Assembly: GCA_021234155.1 (NCBI GenBank)
Contig: JAJEKV010000036.1
Location: forward strand, 11,359,426 to 11,423,425
From: Isoetes taiwanensis
Taxonomy: Eukaryota; Streptophyta; Lycopodiopsida; Isoetales; Isoetaceae
Direction: 5' to 3'
Length of the DNA: 64,000 nucleotides
Below the pieces are notes generated by a model, which was not told where the DNA came from, made no database searches, and saw only the letters and a list, made by a program, of their open reading frames with translations. Positions 1 through 11,489 of this stretch are shown one piece after another. The translations under genes were made by a program, and so were the position numbers. Numbering within the stretch: position 1 is the stretch's first letter; each line of letters opens with the position of its first letter.

Positions 1-1569
1 TGGCAAATCGAAAAGTGCGCTGCCTAAAGGAGGGGCAACACAAATATAGATAATCTGGTAGAAATTGAACCGATATACACAGCTCCATACACCGGATGTT
101 GCCCGTCTGGCTATTTGCTGTCTACATGCAGAATGTGCTGCCCGATCCAAATCCAACAGTAGAATAACGCGTGAAGCTGGAAAGAATATGTCAGAATGAA
201 GGAAGTAAGCGATTGGAACTTGGGAATGGATATGCCGCAGCGGAATCAACCGGAAAAACCCAGCAAATCTCGAGAAAGAACTCCCTCCGCTGTGGGCCGA
301 TCCAGTAAAGCATGAAATAGATGCCCCTAAGATAACAAGCCCAGAATACAGCAGAGACATGGTGAGAACAGCATAAATAGAAGAAGAGCCCTTGGAGCGG
401 AACCAGCCAGCAAGCAAAGGACGACGCCAAACACCTATTCACCAGCCAGCACAAGAAGAAGTGATGAAGCAAAGGACGACGCCAAACACCCATTCGCTAA
501 TAAAAAGAGAAATCGGCAAAGAAGAGAGAAGAGGTGAAATGATCGTGTGAATGAGCGCCAATAATAGACCCAGTGCACCTGCAGAGAAGGACCCGTAAGA
601 CACATATCTAAGGAGGAATCCGCCGCCACGTAACCCGCAGACAACAACGATGGACCGTGGAGCTAGAAAACCAAGAAATGGAGGCGAAACAGAGGAGCGT
701 GGGGCCGATCGGGCGAACAGAGGAGCGGAGGCATACAACATGGGCTGGGATCGGGCTGCATGCCCAGGCATAGATCTCAATTTCAAAGCTAGGATGGCCG
801 GAAGCTAATGCCCCAGGTGCCAAAGCCGAATGAGCTCTGACGGGGAAGCCTACACCGCCTATGAATCGAAATGGGCTTAAGTGCAACCGAGAAATCAGAA
901 ATGGTTACCCCAAACTCTACCAATTCCAACCAAAGGCCCAGCAACAAAGGCCCGACTCAAACAGAAACCGACAATGGCAGGGGCTAGTGCGAACAGAACA
1001 AGGAGAAATACAAGCTGAATGGGGATTCCACATGCAAAACCTCAAACAAAAGACAAAGAAACCGAGAAAATTCATGGTGATTCAACATGCGAACGAGCGC
1101 AATAAGCGTAAAAACAACAGACTAAAAAATCTACAAGGCGAATGGTGATTCAACATGCGAAAACACCAAATAAGAGAATCCACGAAATCCACAAGAATCA
1201 TAGCATATTCCTCATGCAAACACCCTCACTGCAACCAAAAGCCAAATAGAAAAACAAGATCTACCATAGCACCGATACAGAATTCCAGGCATAATTAACA
1301 AGATAAGAAGAAGGCGTACCTTCCAAAAAAGGGTAAGACAACTCGCGAAGAAGATGCCGGTAGCGAGGACGTGGAGACAGGAGCCGAAGGAGAAGCTCCA
1401 GAAGAAATCCATCGATCGAAGAGCCATGGGAAGCTACGAGAAAGAAGAAAATGCTGCTGTGAGAAGACGCCGATAACCGGCCTGAGAATGGAACTAGCCT
1501 AATATAGGGGCTCGTCCTTTCCCAGAATGACGATCCGATGGCTCGGATCGATGGGATCTATTTATAAGA
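1..1569. other. Leader/LTR-like non-coding sequence, no gene seen
   Basis: No open frame here resembles a known protein; the frames present are short and biased. The block is purine-rich on the + strand and contains short direct repeats: a 22-bp unit beginning near 413 recurs near 473, and a unit with core GTGATTCAACATGCGAA near 1077 recurs near 1146. It runs into a possible tRNA primer-binding site at 1570. It may be an LTR or the leader of a degraded LTR retrotransposon, but no clean TG...CA boundary is visible. Confidence 0.3.
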
Positions 1570-1581
1570 TGGTATCAGAGC
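1570..1581 (+). promoter_or_regulatory. Possible initiator-tRNA(Met) primer-binding site
   Basis: TGGTATCAGAGC is the complement of the 3' end of plant initiator tRNA-Met and is the usual minus-strand primer site of plant Ty1/copia and many Ty3 elements. The preceding bases (TATTTATAAGA) are not a clean LTR terminus ending in CA, and no gag-like frame follows, so the element is either decayed or the match is fortuitous. Confidence 0.4.
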
Positions 1582-2247
1582 ATGATGGAAAAGCAAACCA
1601 AAGCAAAAGGCAGAGCTGTATTCAGCAAATCCAAAGGCAAATTAGTGTTAGTATTTGGTACAATTTAGAATTCAAAATTGATCAATGCCTTTAGCTAGAG
1701 TATATCTCTAATAAACCAAATCATATGAATTCTAATTTCTCTTTTGACCTTAACTTCCAATGGTTCAACTATTGCCAAAAACCATAATACAAGGAATTCA
1801 AATAACTTCGATTGAACAGATTGTTTTCTTCAGCTTGCAACCACATTCGATCTCCTTCCGACTGTGTATTCACATTCGATCCTTTCCTTACTTAAATAGT
1901 GCTGATCCAAGCAGTTAGCAGTCGATCCCGGAGTTCGGTACTGGGTTTTTCCCTCCAGAATACAAGTGCCATATATCCCACATTCATGAATCAAAAAATC
2001 GGCCCTTTTCGACCATTGAGAAAACAATGTTAAATAAACCTAATCAATCTTTTTAATTTGGGATTTTCAGGTGTGGAGAAAAATATTTTTGGAATTTTTT
2101 TAAGTCATTTTCCTATGATTTTGGGGCTTTTAGACCCGGAAATGAAAAACCGATCTTCAAAAATTAGGAAACTTTCTTCGTCTATGATTTCGATTTAATT
2201 TTTCTCTTCCCAATCTTCTTCTGCATATCAATTGGGATGGAGGACGC
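1582..2247. other. Non-coding stretch, nothing recognised
   Basis: No coding, RNA or repeat signal seen on either strand. It precedes an exon-like segment at 2248. Confidence 0.4.
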
Positions 2248-2329
2248 ATGGAGGAACCTCGGCAAGATAATAGTATTCTTCTAAATGATTCGCTCCAATT
2301 GGGTGCAGATGCACCGTTCTTGCTAGACT
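2248..2329 (+). pseudogene. Exon-like segment, possible first coding exon of unidentified gene
   Basis: An ATG at 2248 opens a 27-codon frame (MEEPRQDNSI...) that runs into a good splice donor, GTAAGC, at 2330. The frame is hydrophilic and the context (pyrimidine-rich leader, donor in frame) looks like a first exon. I do not recognise the protein. Further exon-like pieces on the same strand lie at 4570-4779 and 4942-5164, but they carry stops or shifts, so if they belong together the gene is decayed. Joining this exon directly to 4570 gives a stop, so a missing exon or a different structure would be needed. Confidence 0.25.
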
Positions 2330-2941
2330 GTAAGCATTATCCGTCAGTTTCGAGCTTTTTAATGGATCTCGCTTCATCACTGTTTCGTAAGCTTTGGACT
2401 TCTGTATCAGAAGAATCGGGGTAGATTTGTTTTGAAATAGGGATGAGCTAGGGTTTTTCTGCTGTGATGAACTATCAGACCTGAATATTGTGTTTGTTTT
2501 TCATCCAAGTTAAGGAGTTTTTTTTTTTGCTTTCTTACTATGTTTGATTCATCTATCATTATTGTATTTCAACAAATTCTGATTTTGGAATGGAGTACTC
2601 CTCTCACATGGCATGCACAGCATGCAGGACGAATGCAAACCTCAGCCTCCCATAATGTGTCATGTGCTACCTTTTAATATCGGCATTTTTGCGTCTCAAG
2701 GATGTTTTATATTTCCCCAATATCGGTCGACTCTATTGATCTATCTATTCTATCTCGTGGCTCTTTTCTAGAGCCTAGTTGCACTCAACCAATGCCACCA
2801 AACAACCATGCTGATGGCATGAGAGCCCCAAATGCATGGTGCAAGAATACCATAACAAGATCAAGAAGGCCACAACAAAACTATCAACATGAGAAACTAA
2901 GACATCAACTAAAGAAATGGGAGGAGGGGAGGGTGGGATAA

Positions 2942-3090
2942 GCGACCATAAAGGGAGAGGCTCAAAGACGGCTGATGAAATGAACGAGATGCAAAAGGCT
3001 ATAAATACTCTAAGGGGAACTCAATCAACTAGCCTCAAGAAGCGGATTTATCTGCTAATCTCAAAATGCAGATAAATCATACTTATATCT
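2942..3090 (+). repeat. Dispersed repeat, copy 1 (partner at 34899-35047)
   Basis: About 149 bp closely matching 34899-35047 in the same orientation. Both copies contain a hairpin near the 3' end: GATTTATCTGC and GCAGATAAATC separated by about 12 bases. Homology fades right after the sequence ACTTAT. The second copy abuts a Ty3 integrase fragment, so the repeat may be the end of a mobile element, but the family is not recognised. Confidence 0.6.
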
Positions 3091-3741
3091 TTTTTAATTT
3101 TGTAGTGTGACCTGTTTTCTCTAGACTCTTCTATGGTACGGTAGTTTGCTCACTTTGACATAATCTTTCATTGGCACTTATAATTCTATCCATTCTTTTT
3201 TATTTTATCGTTTTTAGAGAAAGCATCATCAGTGTCTGCATGAGAGTGGTTTTGCACAGAGTATGTTCATGATATGCTTCATAATATTTTAGGTGGTCAT
3301 TTGAGAACCAAGGAGGCTGGGTTTTGCATCATGGAGAACCAGGCGATATGTCACACCAAAGCTTAACCCTATTACGGCAAACATGGACTTGAGTTCTGCT
3401 ATTCTGAATCCGAAAAAAAGGTCAATCACATGTCCATCTCCGTATTTTGTCACAAAAGCAGAAGTAAACGATGGGTGTTCTGATTTTTACTTGATGTTTG
3501 AAGAATATTAAAGATGGCCTTAAGCCCTTCTCTGTTTCTTTGAAATTATATCACTACTATCTCTAGGGAGCTGGAGCGTTTATGTAATGGTGAGGGATGG
3601 ATGGAGACACAAATATATTCCTGACTATGATCTAAGATGCCATGGTAAGAAATACCTTGCGCTATTTTTATGTACATGATAAATGACAAAACTGCATGTG
3701 GCATCTAGGAATTTATAAGCTGCCTAGCATCTGATCCCATT

Positions 3742-4520
3742 CTTGCCCTGCAATAGTTTGGCATAACAAATGCACTAGTTAGCATTTGTAAATATAATAT
3801 ATTTGATAAGAATAGAATAGAATAGAATAGTTTTTTTTAACGTCCACGGAGAGGTCATGGGAATTTTAGCCTTCTTGATCTATGCAACCATTACATCATT
3901 ACATCTTTATGTAGAACTATTTGCCATGATATAGAACTTTCTAAGACTAAGGCCGAATGTGTAGACTTAGATCTAACTGAAAAAGGTCAGATTAATCTAA
4001 TCTATATTTTATGCTCCTTTCTCTAGCATATTGTATGCTCCTTTACCTAGCATAGTTTATGCTCCTTTGCCTAGCATGGAAAACTATTCTTGCCCTACAA
4101 GAGTTTGCATAGCAAATGTAATATTTAGCATTTGCAGATATAATCTTTTCGTATATATTTGGTAAGAAGAATACTATTTACGAAGAATAGTATTTACGAC
4201 CATAGCTATTAAGGTAAACATTTGAGCTTTATTCCTATTTAGCATCTCTTGAAACATGACGGATTATCTGATTAATGATCCCTTTCTGCAGGGCAGCTAC
4301 TGGTTACTATGCAAGACTGGATTCTTCCTGATCCATCCAGCTGTTACATCATTACATCTAGATTACATTGTTACATGCAATAATGCGGATGAGAACAAAA
4401 ACCATTCTTGCCCTGCAAGAGTTTGACACAGCAAATGCAATATTTAGAAGGCCAAATGTGGAGACTTGGATCTAAATGAAGCATCATTATGTCTAAGGTC
4501 ACATAAATCTAAATGCTTCT
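3742..4520 (+). repeat. Imperfect direct repeats, three units of about 320-350 bp
   Basis: The segment starting CTTGCCCTGCAA at about 3742 recurs at about 4089 and 4407, each time followed by similar text (a block ending in TTTAGCATTTG, absent or changed in the last). Other shared blocks include ACATCATTACATCT and AAGGCCRAATGTGKAGACTT. Units have diverged and contain indels. A short (AATAG)4 run lies at about 3808-3830. The neighbouring 3091-3741 is AT-rich with nothing recognisable. Confidence 0.5.
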
Positions 4521-4569
4521 TTGATATATTGCTCTAACATTTTCATCTCTTTTGGCCTTTTATTTGCAG

Positions 4570-5164
4570 AATATGCTGGGATGCTGGAGAGAATATTATC
4601 TTTAAACTACTCTTGCATGAGTAGAGTTTTGCTAGGACGGGCACATATTCTGGATGTTAAACAGGTAGCACGCGAACAAATTATGGTTGATAAAATGCAG
4701 GAGTTTGATGGAACTCAATAGTTACCATCATGCCAGAACTATCACGTATACTGGATATTGACAAGCAGATAAGGTATCCTTTCTGGCAGCTATTATGTGA
4801 ATGGCTTGCAGATACAGTCTTCTTTAATAGGATAGAGACAACCATTTCTCCCTTTTTTACTTCATTATTGCATATTCGTGTGGAATTTGATATCGTTTGA
4901 GAATTGTGCTTCAAGGTTTAAAGTTGATATGGTTCTTACAGGTTGGCAAATTTGTCTTGCTGGAGATAAAAGACATACTTTTTCCTGGGCCATTTCTCAA
5001 CCTCTACTTGACAATTTTGGTGTACAATTCGAGCCAGCTCTAATAAGGAAGTTCACATGTAGATATGCTGGACAAAAAAGTTATATTCGATTCTCTTTTG
5101 GGCAAAAAAGAGACTGCTGTGTCAGGAAAATTGCCACGGCTTCTCCAACTACTTCATCTCCAGT
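4570..5164 (+). pseudogene. Exon-like remnants of an unidentified gene
   Basis: After an acceptor-like TTTATTTGCAG at 4569 a frame reads EYAGMLERILSLNY... for about 50 codons and then stops; in another frame the same block continues MPELSRILDIDKQIR into a donor GTATCC at about 4779. After a second acceptor near 4941 a frame reads VGKFVLLEIKDILFPG... before two adjacent stops, and then continues open as HVDMLDKKVIFDSLLGKK... to a GTAAGC donor near 5164. The pattern of protein-like segments bounded by splice-like sites, with stops and shifts between, is what a decayed intron-containing gene looks like. I do not recognise the family. Confidence 0.3.
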
Positions 5165-5192
5165 AAGCATAGAAATCAAATTGAAGCTTTAA

Positions 5193-6339
5193 GGTAATGC
5201 AGGATTAGACCTAATGTGATATGTGATGTGTTTGATGCACATATATGACATGTTTGATCTCTTATGTGCTATATGCAATTTATTAATTGGACAATGTTTG
5301 TGTCGGAATGTAGTGATTTGTGTGTTCACAATTTTTGGAAAAGTAATACCTTGGCAATCAAGCAATTCTCAACTGCCACATTCTCGCATGGAGGTGGCAT
5401 TCCTCACAGCCGTACATATGAATATTATTTTTATGCGATTCCTTGAAGATGTTTTTTCTTATAGCGTATTGATCACTATACTGAAAAAAAAACTAGCAAG
5501 AACAAACTACAAGAGCAACTTATGAGAATGGTCGCTGACCTCTCTATCTTGCAGCCTCAAATGCACTGATCTTTGCTCGCACCTGAAAATATAATATTTT
5601 CAGTTTTTACTTTGCATTTGATATGATCCGTGCTCATTGATATGTTGGTTTGTATTTGGTTCAGCCCGTTACCTTGCATACAAACTTGGAAGATATTAAA
5701 TGTCACCTTTAAATGTCAGGATATTGTAGTACAGGAGTTGCTTACATTGCTTTATGCATGATGAGTTTGAAACTTTAAATTAAAGCCGTCGATTAAAATG
5801 AATTGGCTTATAAAGGGTTTTGATTTCCTGCATTTTAGATAAATGCAGACTGGAATCACTGGAGAATCTATTTTATTGTTAATTGAATTTCATGGTAGTC
5901 GGGCATTTTGGTGGTTTTTGTGCTGAAAATAAAAGGGCCTGAGAAACATCTATGATGTGTCTCTTAAATGTTTTAGTTGCAAAGGAGGCAAAAACTCCAA
6001 TTTGGTTTGAATCATCTTGATGCCAACATGTGAAAGAGAGATTATCAATATGCTTGAGAATTCTTAACCTCATGGTTTCTTGGAAAATTAATCATTGTAT
6101 TGAAATTTTCATACTAGATTCAACTGTTAAGGAGATGTGACACCTACTACAAAGATCAAAGAGATGATAACACACTATAAGGTTGCAAGCAAATTGGACA
6201 TCATATGTATCAATTTAGCCTGAGCAATACCCAAGCAATGAATGCAAGATATGGAGTAGAAAAATGAATGCAACAAATCGTCCATAATTTAAATAAAAGC
6301 ATGGAATAAATATACATGTTCTATAATTAAACAAAATAA
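5193..6339. other. Non-coding stretch, nothing recognised
   Basis: AT-rich sequence without a convincing coding frame, RNA gene or repeat. The downstream edge is where LINE-type reverse-transcriptase similarity begins. Confidence 0.4.
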
Positions 6340-6732
6340 CTCGCCTTTTCCAATTTTCTTGGAAAATATGAAGGTTTACACCGGAACAAACTTTCCAAGC
6401 AAAATTGCACGCTTTTAAAGCTTGACTTCAGAAGGGCCTATGGAGTTTCTCGGCTTCTCACAAGGCTATGGAGTTTCTCGGCTTCTCACATCAGGTAATC
6501 AATTTGGTTTATGCTTTCAATAAAGATGCAAGATCTGCAGTCTTGGTCAATGGCTGCCCTTTTTCTTTCTCTCCTTGCAAAAGAGGAGTTAGGCAAGAAT
6601 GCCCCCTTGCCCCTTATTTGTTCCTTATTGTTGCTGAAATGGTGACCAAGGTTACAGTCAAACTCCAACAGGCTGGACAAATTAAGTGTCTTCAGATGCC
6701 CAATGACAGTAAGCCTCTTTCTTTGATGCAAT
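6340..6732 (+). pseudogene. L1-like LINE reverse transcriptase, 5' fragment (before hAT insertion)
   Basis: Translating through frameshifts shows the plant L1 RT palm: a KLDF-RRAYG block near 6415 (family LDFxKAYD, catalytic Asp region), then INLVYAFNKDARSAVLVNG and the diagnostic GVRQECPLAPYLFLIVAE motif (family GxRQGxPLSPxLF). A 25-bp stretch around 6438-6492 is duplicated in tandem and shifts the frame. The frame breaks at 6733, where a DNA transposon is inserted; the same LINE resumes at 9134 with the YADD motif. The upstream endonuclease and ORF1 are missing. Confidence 0.85.
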
Positions 6733-9133
6733 CAGGGTTTCCCTTAAGGAAAACTTATAAGAGGGTAAGTATAGAACACTAGGCGAATTCTATAGATTAG
6801 AGGTTAGCAAAGGTGGCGAATGTTTTCTTTTATAGAAGTTACTCTTTAGTGCGTAAGGCGAATTACTTACCAAGGACATAAGAGAAAAGATGATACTTTT
6901 ATTACTAGTCCAACGAACCTTTATTTTCAAATAACTATAGACTTCATATATAGTATGCAGTTCTAGCTTAAAACCCTTGAAAGACTAGTTCATATCACAG
7001 TTCAGACTCAGCAACAAAACCAAATGAATCACAAATGCATTGATCAACTAAAGTTATATCAATAAATATATTTCAACTCCTAAGTACAAGGGCCATCTTC
7101 TCACATCAAGATCATGCCAAAGTTTAGAGTAAAATAATCAAGTGTTGAACTCGTTACAACAGAACTGTATTACAGCAGTTTTATTCTGCTTCTTATTTCT
7201 TGAAGTTGACGACCAAATAGAACATCTTCTTAGAGCCAACCACCAAATGCCATGTGCTTGACTGCGAAAATACTTAAAAAATAATGTAAATCAATGTTTA
7301 ATAATATGTAAAACCCTTGTATCCTTATGCAAGCAATTTTACCCTTATTGCTTATAGTTCTGCCGGATCAGGGTGTAACAACAATAGTTTAATTTGTAGA
7401 GATCTATCCTTTACATGCAATCTGTATAAACAAAGCAGATCATAAAGGCAGCTCACAATGTTATTTGAGAGCATCCAAGAAAAACATTTTTAAAAGTAAC
7501 AATACATTTAAACCCTAATCCATATCCTTATTACTTAGCACCATTAATTGGTCAGATAATGTTGGTCTAGAAGCATAGTCATGCCTTTCACGTATAGCCC
7601 CATTTAAGCCTGGACAACACTGCAATATAAATACAATCATATGAGTCCTTGTTACTATTCTTTACTTTAAAGCTGGATTTGAGAAGAACATGTGTTGAGC
7701 AATCAATATCATGAAGCAGATTCCTTAAGTCTTATGAACTCAAACTATAATAAGCACTAGGCATCTTAAACCTTACAAACTCAAGCTTTCGTGTTACATA
7801 GCAGGATTCTATTGAGCTTATAAAAAGTTAGAAGCCAATTTACTACATCCATTACAATGAACTTTGTTACATAACTTAACCAAATTAGACTACTCTAAAT
7901 GTACTAAAAGCTAGTAAAGAATTCCAATTATAGGAGCTTACTTGCTTTTCCATTAGGCAACTTACTTAGAGGAAGAGAATGGCCACTTCAGCAATAAGAG
8001 ACCCAAATGATTGCTATTGATGAATAAACATAAGCTCACAATCCACCATAAACTGCTTGTATATATCCTGCAGATTGACCCCAGAACAAAAAGCTTTGTG
8101 AGATTAGAACATGGGATGGTTAAAAATGTAAATGTACACAAACAAAACACTAACATCAAGTAAATATCTGCATACATCATGTAAATATCTGCATACAAGA
8201 TTTGCATGTACAACAAGCTTTTCAATTTAAACTATAATTGTAGATAGCTATTTCTTAGATGCATTTGAGCATAAAAAGTGGGCAAGCAGATAGTAATCAA
8301 CTTTGTAACAGCTCATTCACGTTTAGCAGATGCAAAGCTACCTTGGTACAGATAATATAGATATTGCTCTAGCTCTCTTTCCTTGCTATGACATTCTTAA
8401 ACTCAAAGTCTTCAATTTTCTACTTGTTTCCTGGCAGAAGCTTTAACCTTCTCTCAAATCCAGTAAAGGAGAAACTTCCATGTGCAAGCTCTGTTATAAA
8501 AGAATGCTTGTATATTCTACTGAGAAAAATTTTGAGCCCTTTAACGGCATAAGATACGTGTTTATTGCAACTATTCTTGTTTTAAACTACTGAACTATTG
8601 CTATATGCAGAAGGTTTTCGTTTGTATGAAAGAACAACTCGTAATAAAGGCGATAAAATGCCAGGCCAAAAGAATAATCAGTGCAATGAGGGTCTTGCAA
8701 TTGAATAAACGAGTAAGGCGCAACGGTTATGCGCATGCATGCAGTTATTCAGCTACAGATCGGCTACTTGTCCTTGTAAAATACGATTAAACAAAAAAAA
8801 TGGAGTAGAGAACATATGGTACAGATTCATACCTGTAAAAAAACTTGCAGCCTAAGGCAGAAAATAGTATGTAGCTAGGCGTGAGCACCTTCTTCCGGTA
8901 GTATTTGTTGTATAATAAGAGGCGAATCAGAGTATAATCGACAGATCTCGCATAGAAATCCAGGCGAATGCAGATAATGTTACCTTCGTTGTTACGGCGA
9001 CCTCGAGCTGGGCGGGAGCCTCCACCATAAAATTTTGGCGAAATTAGAAATAAATTACGATTCGTATCCAAATTTTGGAAAACCCTTGTATATAGCATTT
9101 TAGCGAATATTCGCCCCTTAAGGGAAACTCTTG
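6733..9133. mobile_element. Non-autonomous hAT-like DNA transposon (2,401 bp) nested in the LINE
   Basis: The element is flanked by a perfect 8-bp target duplication, GATGCAAT, at 6725-6732 and 9134-9141. Its ends are inverted repeats: left CAGGGTTTCCCTTAAGG, right (complement) CAAGAGTTTCCCTTAAGG, with one indel. Eight-base duplications and CA-G-rich termini are hallmarks of the hAT superfamily. Subterminal copies of GGCGAAT lie at 6782, 6815 and 6857 near the left end and 8921 and 8963 near the right, plus variants to 9110; such repeats usually bind transposase. No transposase frame is visible, so it would need a relative in trans. It interrupts the LINE reverse transcriptase at its active-site motif. 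Confidence 0.85.
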
Positions 9134-10937
9134 GATGCAATATGCTGATGATACGTTTGTTTTTTTAGAAGATGATGGGAAAAGTGTCTATACCTTTTTA
9201 TCTGCCATGGAGATCTTTGGTAAAGCCTCGGGTGTGCTTTTGAACAGATCTAAGTGCATGATTCTTCTGAATTCCACTGAGACTAAAATTGCAGATATAC
9301 CAATTTTGGAGAAAAATATGGCCACCAAGTTGTTGGGACTTCCTCTCGCTTCTGATATGAGTCTGCATGGCTGCTGGTCCTCAATCACAAACAAAATCAA
9401 GAGGAAGTTTATGGTGTATCCTGCCTCTCTTTCTTTGGCAGGAATAGTGGAAATTGCTAATACAGTAATTGCCAACACACACATCTACTTCTCATCTGCA
9501 ATTGTGGCAGATAAAGAAACATATGGGGAAATTGAGTCTGCTATAAGAAAGTTCATATGGCAGGGGGATTATAAGGTTGCCTGGCAAAATCTTACTACCC
9601 CTAAGGACTCTGGTGGCCTTAGTCGTAAGGATCTCTTCAGACAAGCACAGGCCCTAGCTGCAAAGCTAATATGGCATGCTCTATGCTCCCCTCATAACTC
9701 TCCCGCTATGTCTTTCACAAGATATTGGACTCAGCAATCCAAACCAGTTGGAAGCAATTCAATTCACCATCAGCTTCCAGACTCGGCTTTCTATCAGCTA
9801 ACAACAGGCCCCCATACTTCTTCCATTATGAAGTGACTTTTGGAGGCCTGGAATGAAGCCTCTCATTGTTTTCATGCTGATGACTTCAAATGTGTAAGCT
9901 CAAAATTCCATTTCTTCTGGCATCATAATCTACATCCTGCAGAAACAGGCTGCTTAGCCCTTAAACACCCAAGGAAATATAAGGAATGGAGTGATACGGG
10001 TTTGAAAACCATTCCTGACCTCAGATGTAATGGAAGATGGCTTACCTGGCAGGAAATGGCAACAAAAATTAGTGGTTCTCAGATAAACAAGAAGATCTTC
10101 TCTTCACTCTCTCAGGCTTTGAGCAATTGGGAAGACTCATCTCACTCTATTTCGTGGAGTTGTGAAGGGAAGAAGAACTACAATGTGTCCAGAATCTATC
10201 GAATGACTATTCACTCTTCTGAACTTAAAATCATCACAAAGTGGGGATGTACACAACAGGAGGCAGTTAAGGTAATTGTTGATGGTTGGCAAGCTCACTG
10301 TGCCAAAAAAATTCTCCTGTTCAGATGGCTGCTCTTGAACCAAAGTTTGTCTACTAATGACAGAGTAGCCAAATACAAAGTAGCATATCCCAATGTCTGC
10401 CCATTGGGTTGTCAGCACCCTGAGTCAAATTTGCATGTTTTCCAATGCCCCAGACTCCTTCCTTTTTGGGCATGGGCTCAAAATATTTGTGTTGTCATCC
10501 CTGGTTCTTCATCTCAGGAATTCTTTGTCTTTTTGAATTTTCCAAGTGCCTTCTGTGGCACTTTGAGAACCCTGGCCCTCTGGTCTTTCTGGAAACATCG
10601 AAATAGAATCTTGTATGATCAGAAATTGTTCAGTCTTAATTGGCTCAAAGCTTGTTTCCAATCCTTGCTGGTCGAGACTGCTATAGCCTATAGAAGATGC
10701 AAGGGTTCAACATATGATAAGAATTGGGATTCCCTTGGGAATTACCATGGTTTCTATGCTTTTTTCAAATTGTCTCTTACTGATGCTGATGTTGATAATG
10801 ACAGATTTTGTAACGGAGCACTATGATATGGTCATCCCTCTTGGTACCATTGCCTCAATAAAGGTAAAGAAAGGGCCAAATATGAAATCTCAATTCAAGA
10901 TTGGCGATGAGTCTTCTTGAGTAATCATTAAAAAAAA
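9134..10937 (+). pseudogene. L1-like LINE reverse transcriptase C-terminal part, zf-RVT domain and 3' end
   Basis: The frame opens with MQYADDTFVFLEDD, the catalytic YADD of the RT palm, and continues through the thumb (LNRSKCMIL, LLGLPL, SLAGIVEIANTV) and connection region (FIWQGDY..., SGGLSRKDL). One in-frame TGA at 9834-9836 interrupts it; the same frame then runs to 10826 and includes a C-terminal zinc-finger RT module (CPLGCQHPESNLHVFQC, residues matching CxxxC...HxxxxC). A short A-run at 10930-10937 marks a probable 3' end. Apart from the hAT insertion and the stop this copy is well preserved, so it is a fairly recent insertion now unable to make full-length protein. Confidence 0.88.
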
Positions 10938-10984
10938 GGAGACGCACCATGGTAAGGCTTTAGCTCATAAAATAAAGCCTATGG

Positions 10985-11480
10985 TAACTCTGCTCTAACA
11001 AATGCCTTATCTTTGGTACAAAGAAAGACAATGATTGAACGGCAAGTTCCATTCTTGAAGAGTGGATATTTCCATTCAAGATCTGCCATAATTGCCATTC
11101 AAGATCTGCCATATGAACTTACTGAGCAATACCTTATAATGTAGATGAATATCTACCAGTCCCAATCCTCCATGAGCCTTAGCTGTTATTCACTTTCTCC
11201 ATGCTATTTTTTCACATCCGCGTGTATTTCTTTTCCTCCCCACACAACATTCCTTATCAATTCTATCTTATCTTGAGGGGCCAGTATGACTGGGGTTGCA
11301 TTCACATGTGCTACAGACTTTGCTCTCAAACTGTGAAGAATAATGAAATGGCCCACCCATTCTTGAAGGAATGAGCAAAATTCTCTCTTTCAATTGTCCA
11401 ATACATCATTCAAATGCTTCTTGAGCATCCTCCTTCCATCTAAAATTCTACCCTTGCTTCATACAATCCACAAGTGGCTG
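10985..11480 (-). pseudogene. L1-like LINE RT fragment, second copy
   Basis: Reading the - strand with a few shifts and stops gives AKSVAHVNATPVILAPQDK, IELIRNVVWGG, KIAWRK and AKAHGGLGLVDIHLHYK-LLSKFIWQIL. This matches the RT thumb/connection region seen in the LINE at 55988-58091 (SVLSSTHVYMASFMLAPQSK... and HCGGLGMINFLLQSKVMISK). It is truncated on both sides, lies tail-to-tail with the + strand LINE, and abuts the Ty3 remnant. A small internal duplication is visible around 11066-11110. Confidence 0.7.
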
Positions 11481-11489
11481 GGTTAATTA

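Noticed and set aside
8787-9140. 117-codon open frame on the - strand
   Set aside because: Lies in the right end of the hAT-like element and shows no transposase motif.
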